Of a stretch of DNA of 64,000 nucleotides, positions 47,309 to 58,100 are shown piece after piece; within the stretch, counting starts at the first letter, position 1; every line of letters begins with the position of its first letter. The stretch is from NCBI GenBank assembly GCA_963924555.1, contig OZ004595.1:4458599-4522598 (forward strand). Direction: 5' to 3'. Under the pieces are notes generated by a model. The model saw nothing but the letters and a program-made list of their open reading frames with translations. It had not been told where the DNA came from and made no database searches. The position numbers and the translations under genes were made by a program. This stretch comes from Crambe crambe (taxonomy: Eukaryota; Porifera; Demospongiae; Poecilosclerida; Crambeidae).

Positions 47309-50300
47309 ATGGCACTGGGACCAGCAGATAAAGGCCACTCTCCATTTCCCAGTCCAGAAAGAGCCTTCTATGGCTTTGCCTGTTATCTCAGTTCGTACCT
47401 TGTCGCTGGTGAGCCATTAGCTTGGCTAGCTACGTGCAGAGTACTGACCCTTAAAATTTAATGTAGCATAGCATGTTATAATTACTAGGGCAATGTTCAA
47501 CATTCAGTTGACAGCGAGCGAGCAAGCAAGTATTCTTCAACGATTTTCATTTGCTGTTGAGTATCTGTAGCAATGTGCAGCATTTGACAGTGAGCAAGTG
47601 AGCAATTAAAGTAGCTGATAGGCTTCAGTGCTTGATATTGCTAAGAGTCATGTAATGGTGGCAGGCAGCTGCATACATGCTTACCTCAAAGCACTTAGAT
47701 AAGCCTAGTACATACAAGCCGCTTAGATAAGCCTCTTGTGCCTGCTGCCCAAAAGGCTGTAGAGATGTTGAGATTTATGCCTTGCTGTTGAGTTATGTAA
47801 GTGGAGTGGCAGGCAGCTGCATGTATAGAAAGCTAAATACTTACCACAAAGCACTTAGATATGTCTAGTGCCTACAATCCACTTAGATAAGCCTAGCTAT
47901 CCACCACGCTATAAACAAAGCGATGTAGAAATCAATCAAGCAATTACAATTGGAGCATGCGCATAAATATACGCGCAGGGCGCTACTATTGCACGACACG
48001 TACGTACGTACGCCCGAGGCATTTTGGAGTGTAGACCTATATACTAGGGCAATGTTCAACATTCAGTTGACAGCGAGCGAGCGAGCAAGCAAGTTTTCTT
48101 TAGTGCTACAACTCTTTAGAAGATTTTGCTGTTTAGTTCATATGCATTAGATAAGCTACAACTACTACTTTAGCTTTAGACAGTGAGCAAGTGAGCATGA
48201 TAGGCTCCAGTGCTTGATATTGTGTCAGAGACAAGATTCATGTAAGTGGTGGTTCCAACCAGAAAACTCCACACATCAAAAGCTGTAAATACTTACCACA
48301 AAGCACTTATATAAGCCAAGCGCCTACAATTCACTTTGATACATTAGCTAATTTTGACAGTGAGCGAGCAAGCAAGTTAGTGCTACAACTGTTTTAGATT
48401 TGCTGTTGAGTTTATATGTAACAAAGTACTTAAATAAGCCAGGCTAGAGCCTCTACAACTACTACTATAGTAATGTGCAGCATTTGACAGTGAGCAAGTG
48501 AGCAGCTGATAGGCTCCAGTACTTACAAGCTTGATATTGCTGTCAGAGACAAGAGTCATGTAAGTTGTGGTTCCAACCAGGAAGCTCCATACATAGAAAG
48601 CTGTAAATACTTACCACAAGCACTTAGATAACAAGCGCCTACAATCCACTTAGATAAGCCTAGCGCCTCTTCCGATAAAAGGCTGTAGAAAACAATCTAG
48701 CTTGATTAATTGGAGCATGCGCATTATGCACGCGCACAGCGCTACTATTTCGGGACACGTACGTACGTACGCCTGCGGCATTTTGAAGTGTAGACCTAGA
48801 TATATACTAGAGATGCTCGTATAGCATTAGTTGGGCGAGCAAGCAGCCAGTGGTCATTTCAATGTGCTCCTTCCTCACTTATGATTATATAGCCCCAACA
48901 GTGACTTTCGATATCTAGCTATTCAGGTTGTTAACTGACTTGGTGCATTCCCAGTTAGCATTAGAGTGTCTTCTCTGAACCCAGGCTACCACTCCTGTTC
49001 AGACTCAGTAGCTAGTCCTCCTTCTAGCTCTGTCTCTTTCATTTCTTTCATGAGGTCTCGCTCTTCTTTGCTGGTCAGTTTCTAGAGGGTGTTCTGGGAC
49101 CCTCCTTCACTTGTTTTCTGGTTCTCTGGGTTCCATAATACTCGCTACAATAGTGTTTCAACTTCAAGCTTCATGATTGCTTATTATGACGTTGCTTAGT
49201 AGCTATTTCATGCGCATGCGTAAGCGCATGCGCATTTTGAGTGACGTACGCGTAACATATAAATATCGCAATTTTCCATTTTGACCAATTAGTGTGGGGC
49301 TTCGCTCGCTCGCCAACTAGAGATGCTCGTATAGCATTAGTTGGGCGAGCAAGCAGCCAGTGGTCATTTCAATGTGCTCCTCCCTCACTTATGATTATAT
49401 AGCCCCAACAGTGACTTTCGATATCTAGCTATTCAGGTTGTTAACTGACTTGGTGCATTCCCAGTTAGTATTAGAGTGTCTTCTCTGAACCCAGGCTACC
49501 ACTCCTGTTCAGACTCAGTAGCCCTCATATGCTCTAATCTGGCAGCTCTGTGTTCTGCTGACTCTGCTCTCCTTCTGGCTCTCATTTGCTCTGCTCTTGC
49601 AGCATTATCTTCTGCTGACTCTGTACATTCCCTCCTCCTGGCTCTATCTGTCGCATTTCTTTGCTAGTCTTGTTTTTCTCTGTTCCTTTGACTGTGTTCT
49701 CCTTCTAGCTCTGTCTCTTTCATTTCTTTCATGAGGTCTCGCTCTTCTTTGCTGGTCAGTTTCTAGAGGGTGTTCTGGGGCCCTCCTTCGCTTGTTTTCT
49801 GGTTCTCTGGGTTCCATAATACTCGCTACAATAGTGCTTCAACTTCAAGCTTAACGAAAACGATTGCTTATTATGACGTTGCTTAGTAGCTATTCGTGCG
49901 CATGCGTAGGCGCATGCGCATTTTGAGTGACGTACGTGTAACATATAAATATCGCAATTTTCCATTTTGACCAATTAGTGTGGGGCTTCGCTCGCTTCGC
50001 TCGCTCGCCAACAAGTGAGCGCAAAAAATTTCTTCTAAATAAAAAGGTTAAGTAGGGATAGCTTAAAATCTAGCTGGGCTATAATAATGTACTGCAGCCT
50101 CATATGAAAGCAATCCCTACATTTACATCCACTACTTATAGCTAGCTATGGCAGTTGTAAAAGTAGGGATTGTTTTCATATGAGGCTGCAGTACATTATT
50201 ATAGCCCAGCTAGATTTTAAGCTATCCCTACTTAACCTTTTTATTTAGAAGAAATTTTTTGCGCTCACTTGTTTCCATCCTTTTTTCTTATTGCTTGAAG

Positions 50301-53300
50301 TTGAATGTAAGTTTGTGTATGTAAAGAATTGAATGGCAGTAGTGACCGTCACTTCAATTGAGGCACTACAGCCAAGTACTGGCTATAATACTACTATAAG
50401 ATGAGCATCTGTACTGTAGGAGTGACTGGAACATCATCAGATAAGAATAAAATTAGCTACCTAAACGATTAAACTGAGAAGCTTACGTGGCTCCGCCCAT
50501 AAGCCCCGCCCCCTACCGACGTGCGCTTCAAAATGGCGTCGAAAGATTGGCTAGTGTTCCGAGTGCTCGAATAGTGAAGTAGAGCCTTAGTCAAAACTAA
50601 TAGCAAAAGATCAGCCTCTAGGTGCCGCTCTAACAGATGGCCAAAGCAGAATTTTGATGACTATAGCCAGTAAGCCGGTACGTCGATCTTATATTTATTA
50701 TCCTTATTATTATTATTACAAGTGAGCACAAAAAATTTCTTCTAAATAAAAAGGTTAAGTAGGGATAGCCTTAAATCTAGCTGGGCTATGTAATGTACTG
50801 CAGCTTAGCTCATATGAAAACAATCCCTACATTACATCCACTACATATAGCTAGCTATGGCAGTTGTAAAAGTAGGGATTATTTTCATACGAGCTAGGCT
50901 GCAGTACATTACATAGCCCAGCTAGATTTAAGGCTATCCCTACTTAACCTTTTTATTTAGAAGAAATTTTTTGTGCTCACTTGTTTCCATCCTTTTTCTT
51001 AATGCTTGCATTGACCGTCACTTCAACTGAGAAAGGAGTGACTGGAACATCATCAGATAAGAATAAATAACTAGCTAAACGATTAAACTGAAGACCTAAG
51101 CCTAACTAGCAGAGCTACTGAACAGTTTGAATTTTTCGTGGCTCCGCCCATAGGCCCGCCCCCTACCGACGTGCGCTTCAAAATGGCGTAGAAAGATTAG
51201 CTAGTGCCGAGTGCTATCGAATAGTGAAGTAGAGCCTTAGTCAAAACTAATAGCAAAAGATCAGCCTCTAGGTGCCGCTCTAACAGATGGCCAAAGCAGA
51301 ATTTTGATGACTATAGCCAGTAAGTCGGGGCGTTGATCTTATATTTATTATCCTTATTATTATTATAAAGAAAATGAACAAAAGTCAATTTTAGAACTCG
51401 TTTTTTTCTTATGTTAGCGAATGAATTTTTGATTTTTGAACACTCTCCTCTCTTCTTTGTAGAAGTAGTATCTCACTGTAGCCTTCTGAGAACCTGTAGA
51501 GCAAGGGTAGAAGAGAAAGAAGAGTTTTAGTTTATACAGTCCTATGACCTTTGACCTGCCATCCCTACTTAGAGAGTGCTAGCGCACTCTCTGATAAAGA
51601 AAAAGAACAAAAGTCAATTTTAGACATCGTTTTTTTCTTATGTTAGCGAATGAATTTTTGGTTTTGGAACATTCTCCTCTCTTCTTTGTAGATGTAATAA
51701 TTCACTGTAGCCTTCTGAGAACCTGTAGAGCAAGGGTAGAAGAGAAAGAAGAGTTTTTAGTTCATACAGTCTTATGACCTTTGACCCGCCATCCCTACTT
51801 AGAGAGTGCTAGCGCACTCTCTGATATATATATATTTAAAATTTCAATGAGTCATGACCTGAGAGTCAGCTCGCTCGCTGCGCTCGCTCGCTGCAACTAG
51901 GGCAATGTTCAACATTCAGTTGACAGCGAGCGAGCAAGCAAGTATTCTTCAACGATTTTCATTTGCTGTTGAGTATCTGTAGCAATGTGCAGCATTTGAT
52001 AGTGAGCAATTAAAGTAGCTGATAGGCTTCAGTGCTTGATATTGTTAAGAGTCATGTAAGTGGTGGCAGGCAGCTGCATACATGCTTACCTCAAAGCACT
52101 TAGATGAGCCTAGTGCCTACAAGCCGCTTAGATAAGCCTCTTGTCAGTCTTGTGCCTGCTGCCCAAAAGGCTGTAGAAATGTTGAGCTGATAGTTCATTT
52201 GTGCTTTGCTGTGTGTTATGTAGCTAAGTGGCAGGCAGCTGCATGCATAGAAAGCTAAGTACTTACCACAAAGCACTTGGATATGTCTAGTGCCTACAAT
52301 CCACTTAGATAAGCCTAGCCCTACTATCCACCATGCTATAATTATACAAAGCGATGTAGAAATCAATCAAGCAATTGCAACTGGAGCATGCGCATAAATG
52401 CACGCGCAGGGGCGCTACTATTGCACGACACATACGTACGTATGTACGCCTGGGGCATTTTGGAGTGTAGACCTAGATATATATATATATATATATTTAA
52501 AATTTCAATGAGTCATGACCTGAGAGTCAGCTCACTCGCTTCGCTCGCTCGCTGCAACTAGAGATGCTCGTATAGCATTAGTTGGGCGAGCAAGCAGCCA
52601 GTGGTCATTTCAATGTGCTCCTCCCTCACTTATGATTATATAGCCCCAACAGTGACTTTCGATATCTAGCTATTCAGGTTGTTAACTGACTTGGTGCATT
52701 CCCAGTTAACATTAGAGTGTCTTCTCTGAACCCAGGCTATCACTCCTGTTCAGACTCAGTAGCTAGTCTCTCAAATAATGAGCCCTCATATGCTCTAATC
52801 TGGCAGCTCTGTGTTCTGCTGACTCTGCTCTCCTTCTAGCTCTCATTTGCTCTGCTCTTGCAGCATTATCTTCTGCTGACTCTGTACATTCCCTCCTCCT
52901 GGCTCTATCTGTCGCATTTCTTTGCTAGTCTTGTTTTTCTCTTGACTCTGTTCTCCTTCTAGCTCTGTCTCTTTCATTTCCTTCATGAGGTCTCGCTCTT
53001 CTTTGCTGGTCAGTTTCTAGAGGGTGTTCTGGGGCCCTCCTTCGCTTGTTTTCTGGTTCTCTGGGTTCCATAATACTCGCTACAATAGTGTTTCAACTTC
53101 AAGCTTAAAGAAAATGATTGCTTATTATGACGTTGCTTAGTAGCTATTTCATGCGCATGCGTAAGCGCATGCGCATTTTGAGTGACGTACGTTACATATA
53201 AATATCGCGAATTTCCATTTTGACCAATTAGTGTGGGGCTTCGCTCGCTCGCCAATAATATATTTAAAATTTCAATGAGTCATGACCTGAGAGTCAGCTC

Positions 53301-54314
53301 GCTTGCTGCGCTCGCTCGCTGCAATTAGGTAATTAAATTTTAGGTACTATTATAAATGTTTGCCTTCATATATAGGGTTGTATTTGCTGTGGGCATTTCT
53401 TCCCGATGAATACCTTCATTTGATTGGTTTTTCATATTTCCCACAAAAGTGAGCTGGAGGCTATACAGGCACTTTATTTTTCTGTCAAAGCTCAGCTCCC
53501 AGTCTACAAGACAAGGTCCACATAATTTTCCTGTGAATAAGGTCATGGAAATTTAAACCTTAGGCCCATCAATTTTTTTGAAGGAGCTTAATTATCAGAA
53601 TTATTATACTTTTACGCTTCTGTGTATTTTGTATATCATGCAATCATTTATGTGTTTTGTGACTGCATGCATGTGGAGATGCACGCAGTATACTAATGTC
53701 AATATAGTACTTGTGAATGTTATTGTTTAGGTACTGGGCAGTGGCTATCCCAACGTACTGCTGTGTTGCATTTATAACTGTGATCATCCTTTACTTTGGG
53801 TCAAATTTGTTACTAGTCCCAGACACTAATGATATCAGGAACTTGACAGGTTAGTAATCTTTGTGCTCATCCTTTATCCTCTCTTCAGAAGTATTATGTA
53901 TTATAAAAAGTTCATGAGAGAACTCCTAAATACTTTGAATGGTGAATAGAAAACTTTCTCCATACCTACTAAAAAAATTAAAAATCAGCTTCGCATTGAC
54001 TGATCCTTCAGCTTCATGTCTATTTACAGCCTAATGGCCTAGATTCACTTTCGACTTTAAAAAATCAGTCAATTTATCAAGGCACTCAAATGTATCTAAG
54101 CCACAGAGTTGTAAATTTTCTACCCAGAGCACTATGGGTAACTTTACTTTATTTTGGTTTCATTGTACTTTCTAATATTTATTTTCATTCTGTGACAGAC
54201 TCGCACACCCTTGCTCCTCCAGCCCAGCCCAATCAATCTTCCATCCCCCCACTCTACGACATACCCATAGAGCAAGTGAATGAAGTCATGTTTGGAGAAC
54301 ATAAGAATCACTAG
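47309..54314 (+). CDS. PIGP: PIG-P, subunit of the GPI-GlcNAc transferase (copy 2)
   Basis: Four exons: 47309-47408, 53376-53448, 53731-53849 and 54199-54314. They total 408 nt, giving 135 aa. The protein is nearly the same as copy 1 up to VNEVMFGEHK, where a small insertion replaces the last 13 residues of copy 1 by NH and an earlier stop. Splice phases (1, 2, 1) and exon sizes of the first three exons are identical to copy 1. Intron 1 is 5967 bp instead of 102 bp and is almost wholly repeats. The gene converges with receptor F, 813 bp apart. Expression through such an intron is plausible but unproven. Confidence 0.87.
47485..48805 (+). repeat. Two adjacent copies of repeat X in PIGP intron 1
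   Basis: Copy starts at 47488 and 48046 share GGCAATGTTCAACATTCAGT then TGACAGCGAGCGAGC. The inner parts share AAGCACTTAGATA.GCCTAG-type and GGCAGGCAGCTGCAT phrases. Each ends with GCATGCGCAT, GCGCTACTATT, TACGTACGTACG and GTGTAGACCTA. Another copy is at 51897-52554. Internal phrases also repeat within a copy. No protein domain is recognised. Confidence 0.8.
48809..50009 (-). mobile_element. Two tandem copies of element Y with remnant Arg/Glu-rich coding repeat
   Basis: Each copy opens AGAGATGCTCGTATAGCATT then AGTTGGGCGAGC and closes GGCTTCGCTCGCTCGCCAA, so the ends are inverted. Copies: 48809-49317 (internally deleted) and 49319-50009. On the minus strand the interior encodes remnants such as HYCSEYYGTQRTRKQAKEG and charged repeats like RARRRAESAEHRAARLEHMR, resembling the Arg/Glu-rich repeats at the N termini of some sponge helicase-like transposon proteins. 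Stops interrupt the frame. A third copy is at 52557-53256, and 56738-57215 looks like a diverged relative. Confidence 0.65.
50008..51368 (+). repeat. Tandem pair of palindrome-plus-tail units
   Basis: Unit 1 is 50008-50718 and unit 2 is 50719-51368. Each starts with a hairpin (arms about 115 bp, CAAGTGAGC.CAAAAAATTTC...AAGTAGGGATAGC, mirrored; 50008-50273 and 50719-50993). Each continues with a shared tail including CGACGTGCGCTTCAAAATGG and AGATCAGCCTCTAGGTGCCG and ends in TTATTATTAT. The tail is the reverse complement of 8480-8830. Confidence 0.82.
51365..51826 (+). repeat. Tandem 235-bp repeat with palindromic end
   Basis: Two units (51365-51590 and 51595-51826) end with CCATCCCTACTTAGAGAGTG then CTAGCGCACTCTCTGATA, a strong 9-bp-arm hairpin. 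Same family as 7998-8480 in opposite orientation. Confidence 0.82.
51897..53330 (+). repeat. Repeat X copy interrupted or followed by element Y
   Basis: 51897-52554 is repeat X, with its end TCAATGAGTCATGACCTGAG then AGTCAGCTC.CTCGC.TCGCTCGCTCGCTGCAA. 52557-53256 is element Y. A second X-type end lies at 53258-53330. TA microsatellites occur at 51826 and 52472. This fills the right part of PIGP intron 1. Confidence 0.72.
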
Positions 54315-55127
54315 AACTAAGAAATCAAGGTCCAGAAAATTTTTTAGAAGTCAGTGGTTGACTAAACCCATAACTATATAGCTAACTCTGCATTTGCAAG
54401 GCTCTATAGACATAGACGGTTAATAAAAAATTAATGCTGTCACAGTGGGCTCTTCAGTGTAAATTATTATTATTAATTTATTTCAAAGTCATAAAGATAA
54501 CAATGCCTAATGTGTTATATTAGGCACGATATGGTAGCTATGTTCCCTGGTCCTGAAACTTCTTCTGCACTTTGATGATGTGGAATTTCACTTTATTATA
54601 ATATTATGGGGCAACGTGTCATCCCTACATAGATGGAGTCAAAATGAGTCATGCAATAGCAGCTACTCCCCTATACTAATCAGGAATTGATGAGCAGCTT
54701 GTAATGGAGAGTGTACGTTCATACAAGCACACATCCAGTGAGGAACAGGAAGCTAGTTTCTAGCACCCAATATCGTGGACAAGCCACTCTATAGTCATTT
54801 TAAATTATACAAATTAGGGATAATAATTATTATCATTGCGAGCGAAGCAAGCCACTATGGGGTTGAATGAGAAATTGCTATTATTTATAATTATTGTATG
54901 TACGTTCTTCCGGTTCCGTCCTTTGCATATGGTGACATCATCGGCTAAAGCTTCGCTCCACCACTATACTTTGCATTCCCTAGTAGTTAGCTATATAGTC
55001 CTATTCAAAGAGGAAAAAAAAGCAGCATTAAATGATTGAAAAAATTTTTTGCTTGCAATTAGCTAATGGAAAAAAATAAATAAATAAAACTACACAATAG
55101 CACACATCTATAGCATTAGAGTCACAT

Positions 55128-58100
55128 TTAACTGTTGCTGGAAAAGGCTGAAAACTCAAGGTATCCTGCCACTCCTTCCAGTAATTTGTCTATTTCTTGC
55201 ACAAGATCTTCAAAAAAGGGACGTTTTACAGGTGATGGATTCCAGCATTGAGTGATCAAGTTGTACCTTTCATATGAAAATTAATTAATTACACTTTCTG
55301 TACCTATACTCAAGCTCTCTGATCTTGCAAATTTTGAGGACTGTAGTAGCCATGCAAAGCTCAAGGTTTATACTCACATTATTATGCACAAACTATTATC
55401 AATGCAGCGTAAAACTTCCAGATTGCAGCAAGAATCATTTTCTCTACATCATTATAGCTAAGATTAGTCATCAGCTTTATTGCAATTCATTAGGTCACTC
55501 TCAGCCTCTACTGTAGCATTGCTTGTATGTCTAATTATAGCTTGAGTAGAGCCATATTATGAACTCATAGTTGTCCACATACCTTCCCCTATATCATGTG
55601 ACACAGTACCCACTAACTAAAGGTGATCAGAGAGCTCACCAATAATATGTAGCCAGCTACTAAGGTTTATTATTGGGTTGGCAAAGAAGCACTTTTTGTG
55701 TCATAGGTTTTCCACTCTAACCCCAAAAGCATAAGATGTATAGAAATTCTATATACATTTATGGTATTGAAAGTATTCACTAGAAGAAGTTCAGGAGTGG
55801 GTTAGCAAAATATTTGAGAAATCTATCACAAACTCAAAAATTGTAGCTATAACTTACACTTTATGTGTGCATCCTGGATTGTTGGGTTTCTGGAGTCTTT
55901 CTCCACTTTGGAGGAGTTCTATGAGAGCTGAGGGATGAATAGTAGGGTAGGGGCTGTATCCAAGACTAAACACTTCCCAACAAGTTATTCCAAATGACCA
56001 CTGAGTAGAAGACAATGCATGCAATAAAATATAGCCATGGTGGACACATGAGATCGTAGTAGATAATGCTTACCACATCTGTCTTCTCAGTAAAGATGCC
56101 ATCAAGAAGACTTTCCAATGCCATCCATTTCACTGGGAGTTTCACTGATGATCCCTTATCTCCTTTCTCCTGTCTGAAGTAGTTTCTGGAATATATATCT
56201 TCTGAGAGACCAAAGTCCCCCACTTTGATCACAAAATGGTCATCTATCCTACAAATAATAATTACTATCAACATAGTTATAAGATATAATTCGTTGGTCT
56301 ATCTGTTGACATTATATTTTTATTATATGATATCGCATCATATCAACATACGTATTTTAATTCAACATAATCTCGACATTTCGGCTAGAATACTCCAGCC
56401 TTCATCAGGAGAGGATGCTCATGCGCATGCGTGACTTCTGGCTATTTTCTGTATCTCAAATTTTGTTGTTGTTTTTTCCTCTGATGAAGGCTGGAGTGTT
56501 CTAGCTGAAATGTCGAGATTATGTTTAATTAAAATACGTATGTTGATATGATGCAATATCATAATAATAAGATATAAGTGCAAATATATATCTGCAACCA
56601 CCAGAGCCTTGAAATTAAAATCACAATCAATACTGTGGCTAACTTATACTTTATGTATTTTATGAGAACTAATTCTATTCAATACTGTAGCTTGCACTAG
56701 TGATTATTACTAACTTTACTAATACACAATGACATTACACACTAGCATAGCATTGTATGGGGCAAGCATGATGCGTACATCAGGCATTTGCTGTAGTCTG
56801 TCTCGCCTGCTCTCTGGAGATTCTACCTCACGTTTCTGTCGATCCCTGGCAGACGTTCAATGTAGTCTGGCTTCTGTAGCTTCTAGATTCTCCCTATCCA
56901 TTCTCTCTTGGTCCTTTCCAGAAGCTGTTCTTGACGTTGTTCAGCACGTTGAGCTTGATCCTGTTTGTGTCGTCTTCTTAGATGAACACACATTCCTCAG
57001 TTGTTTCTGCTGCTCGACAAGCCCTTTCACACTCTCTTCACCTTTGAAGCTGTACCTCTTCATCTTGTTCAGTAGCCCTGCGCATGCGTGAATTGTAGAT
57101 TTATTGCGCGTGCGTTTATTAGGATGTACGACGATAGATACATAGAAACACACATTTATATGGGCTCAAATGGCTGACTGACCAGTGTGGGACTCGTTCA
57201 TGCTCGCCCCAATAATATCACTAAGTACCCTTATACCCACAAGGCTAGTTAATTGTATGCAGCTTACATGCAGTTACGAGCAGCCAAGTCTCTATGCACA
57301 ATTTTTTCTCTTGCTAAATAACTCATTCCCTTAGCAATCTGGAAGCAGATCGAAAGAAGTCTTCTCTGGGAATCTTCAATCTTAAAAGAATTTTAACAAG
57401 TTAGTCTTTTAAAAGACTGGATGCCTCGGCACGTAGTAAACTCATTTGGTTATCACTGATTTATTTTTGCAGGTATATAAATAATTATAGGAGTTATAGC
57501 TACTGAAGATCCATGCACTGTTATTATCACATCAGTTTTTTGTATAGTATAGTATAGTTTGTATAGTATAGTATAGTTTGTATAGTATAGTATAGTATAG
57601 TATGTATCAGTATCAGTTTGTATCAGTTTGTATCAGTTTCAGTATAGTATAGTAATGTTGTTTTTTGTTAATGCTATTTTTTTAAGTGAGCAAGCTTTTA
57701 TGGTGGTCATAGCTATAGCTTGGCTCTCTTTCAGCTGCTTGTGACTTTATAGTTTCTGTTCTTGTTAGTTAAGGGCTTTCTTGCAGGTTCTCTCGCTATT
57801 ATATGGCTTTCATGTTAGTTTTCTTGCTTACTTTCTGTTATTATAACATGCCTGCTGATCTTGCAGCTTAATTGGCTCTCTTTCTGCTTTCTCACAACTC
57901 AGAGTCTTAACTTAACTTTGTAGCCTCTGTTATTCGCTATTTAAGGCTTACTCTTGCTGTTCAGATCACCATGAGGTTTGTACACTCTGGTCTCGCTGTT
58001 TGCTCTCAGACAGTCGCTAACTTGCCCAGTTACTTTCTCACTTATACATATGTGGCTTATAAGGTCAAGGTCATGGGCATGGGTATAACTATTAGCGTGT

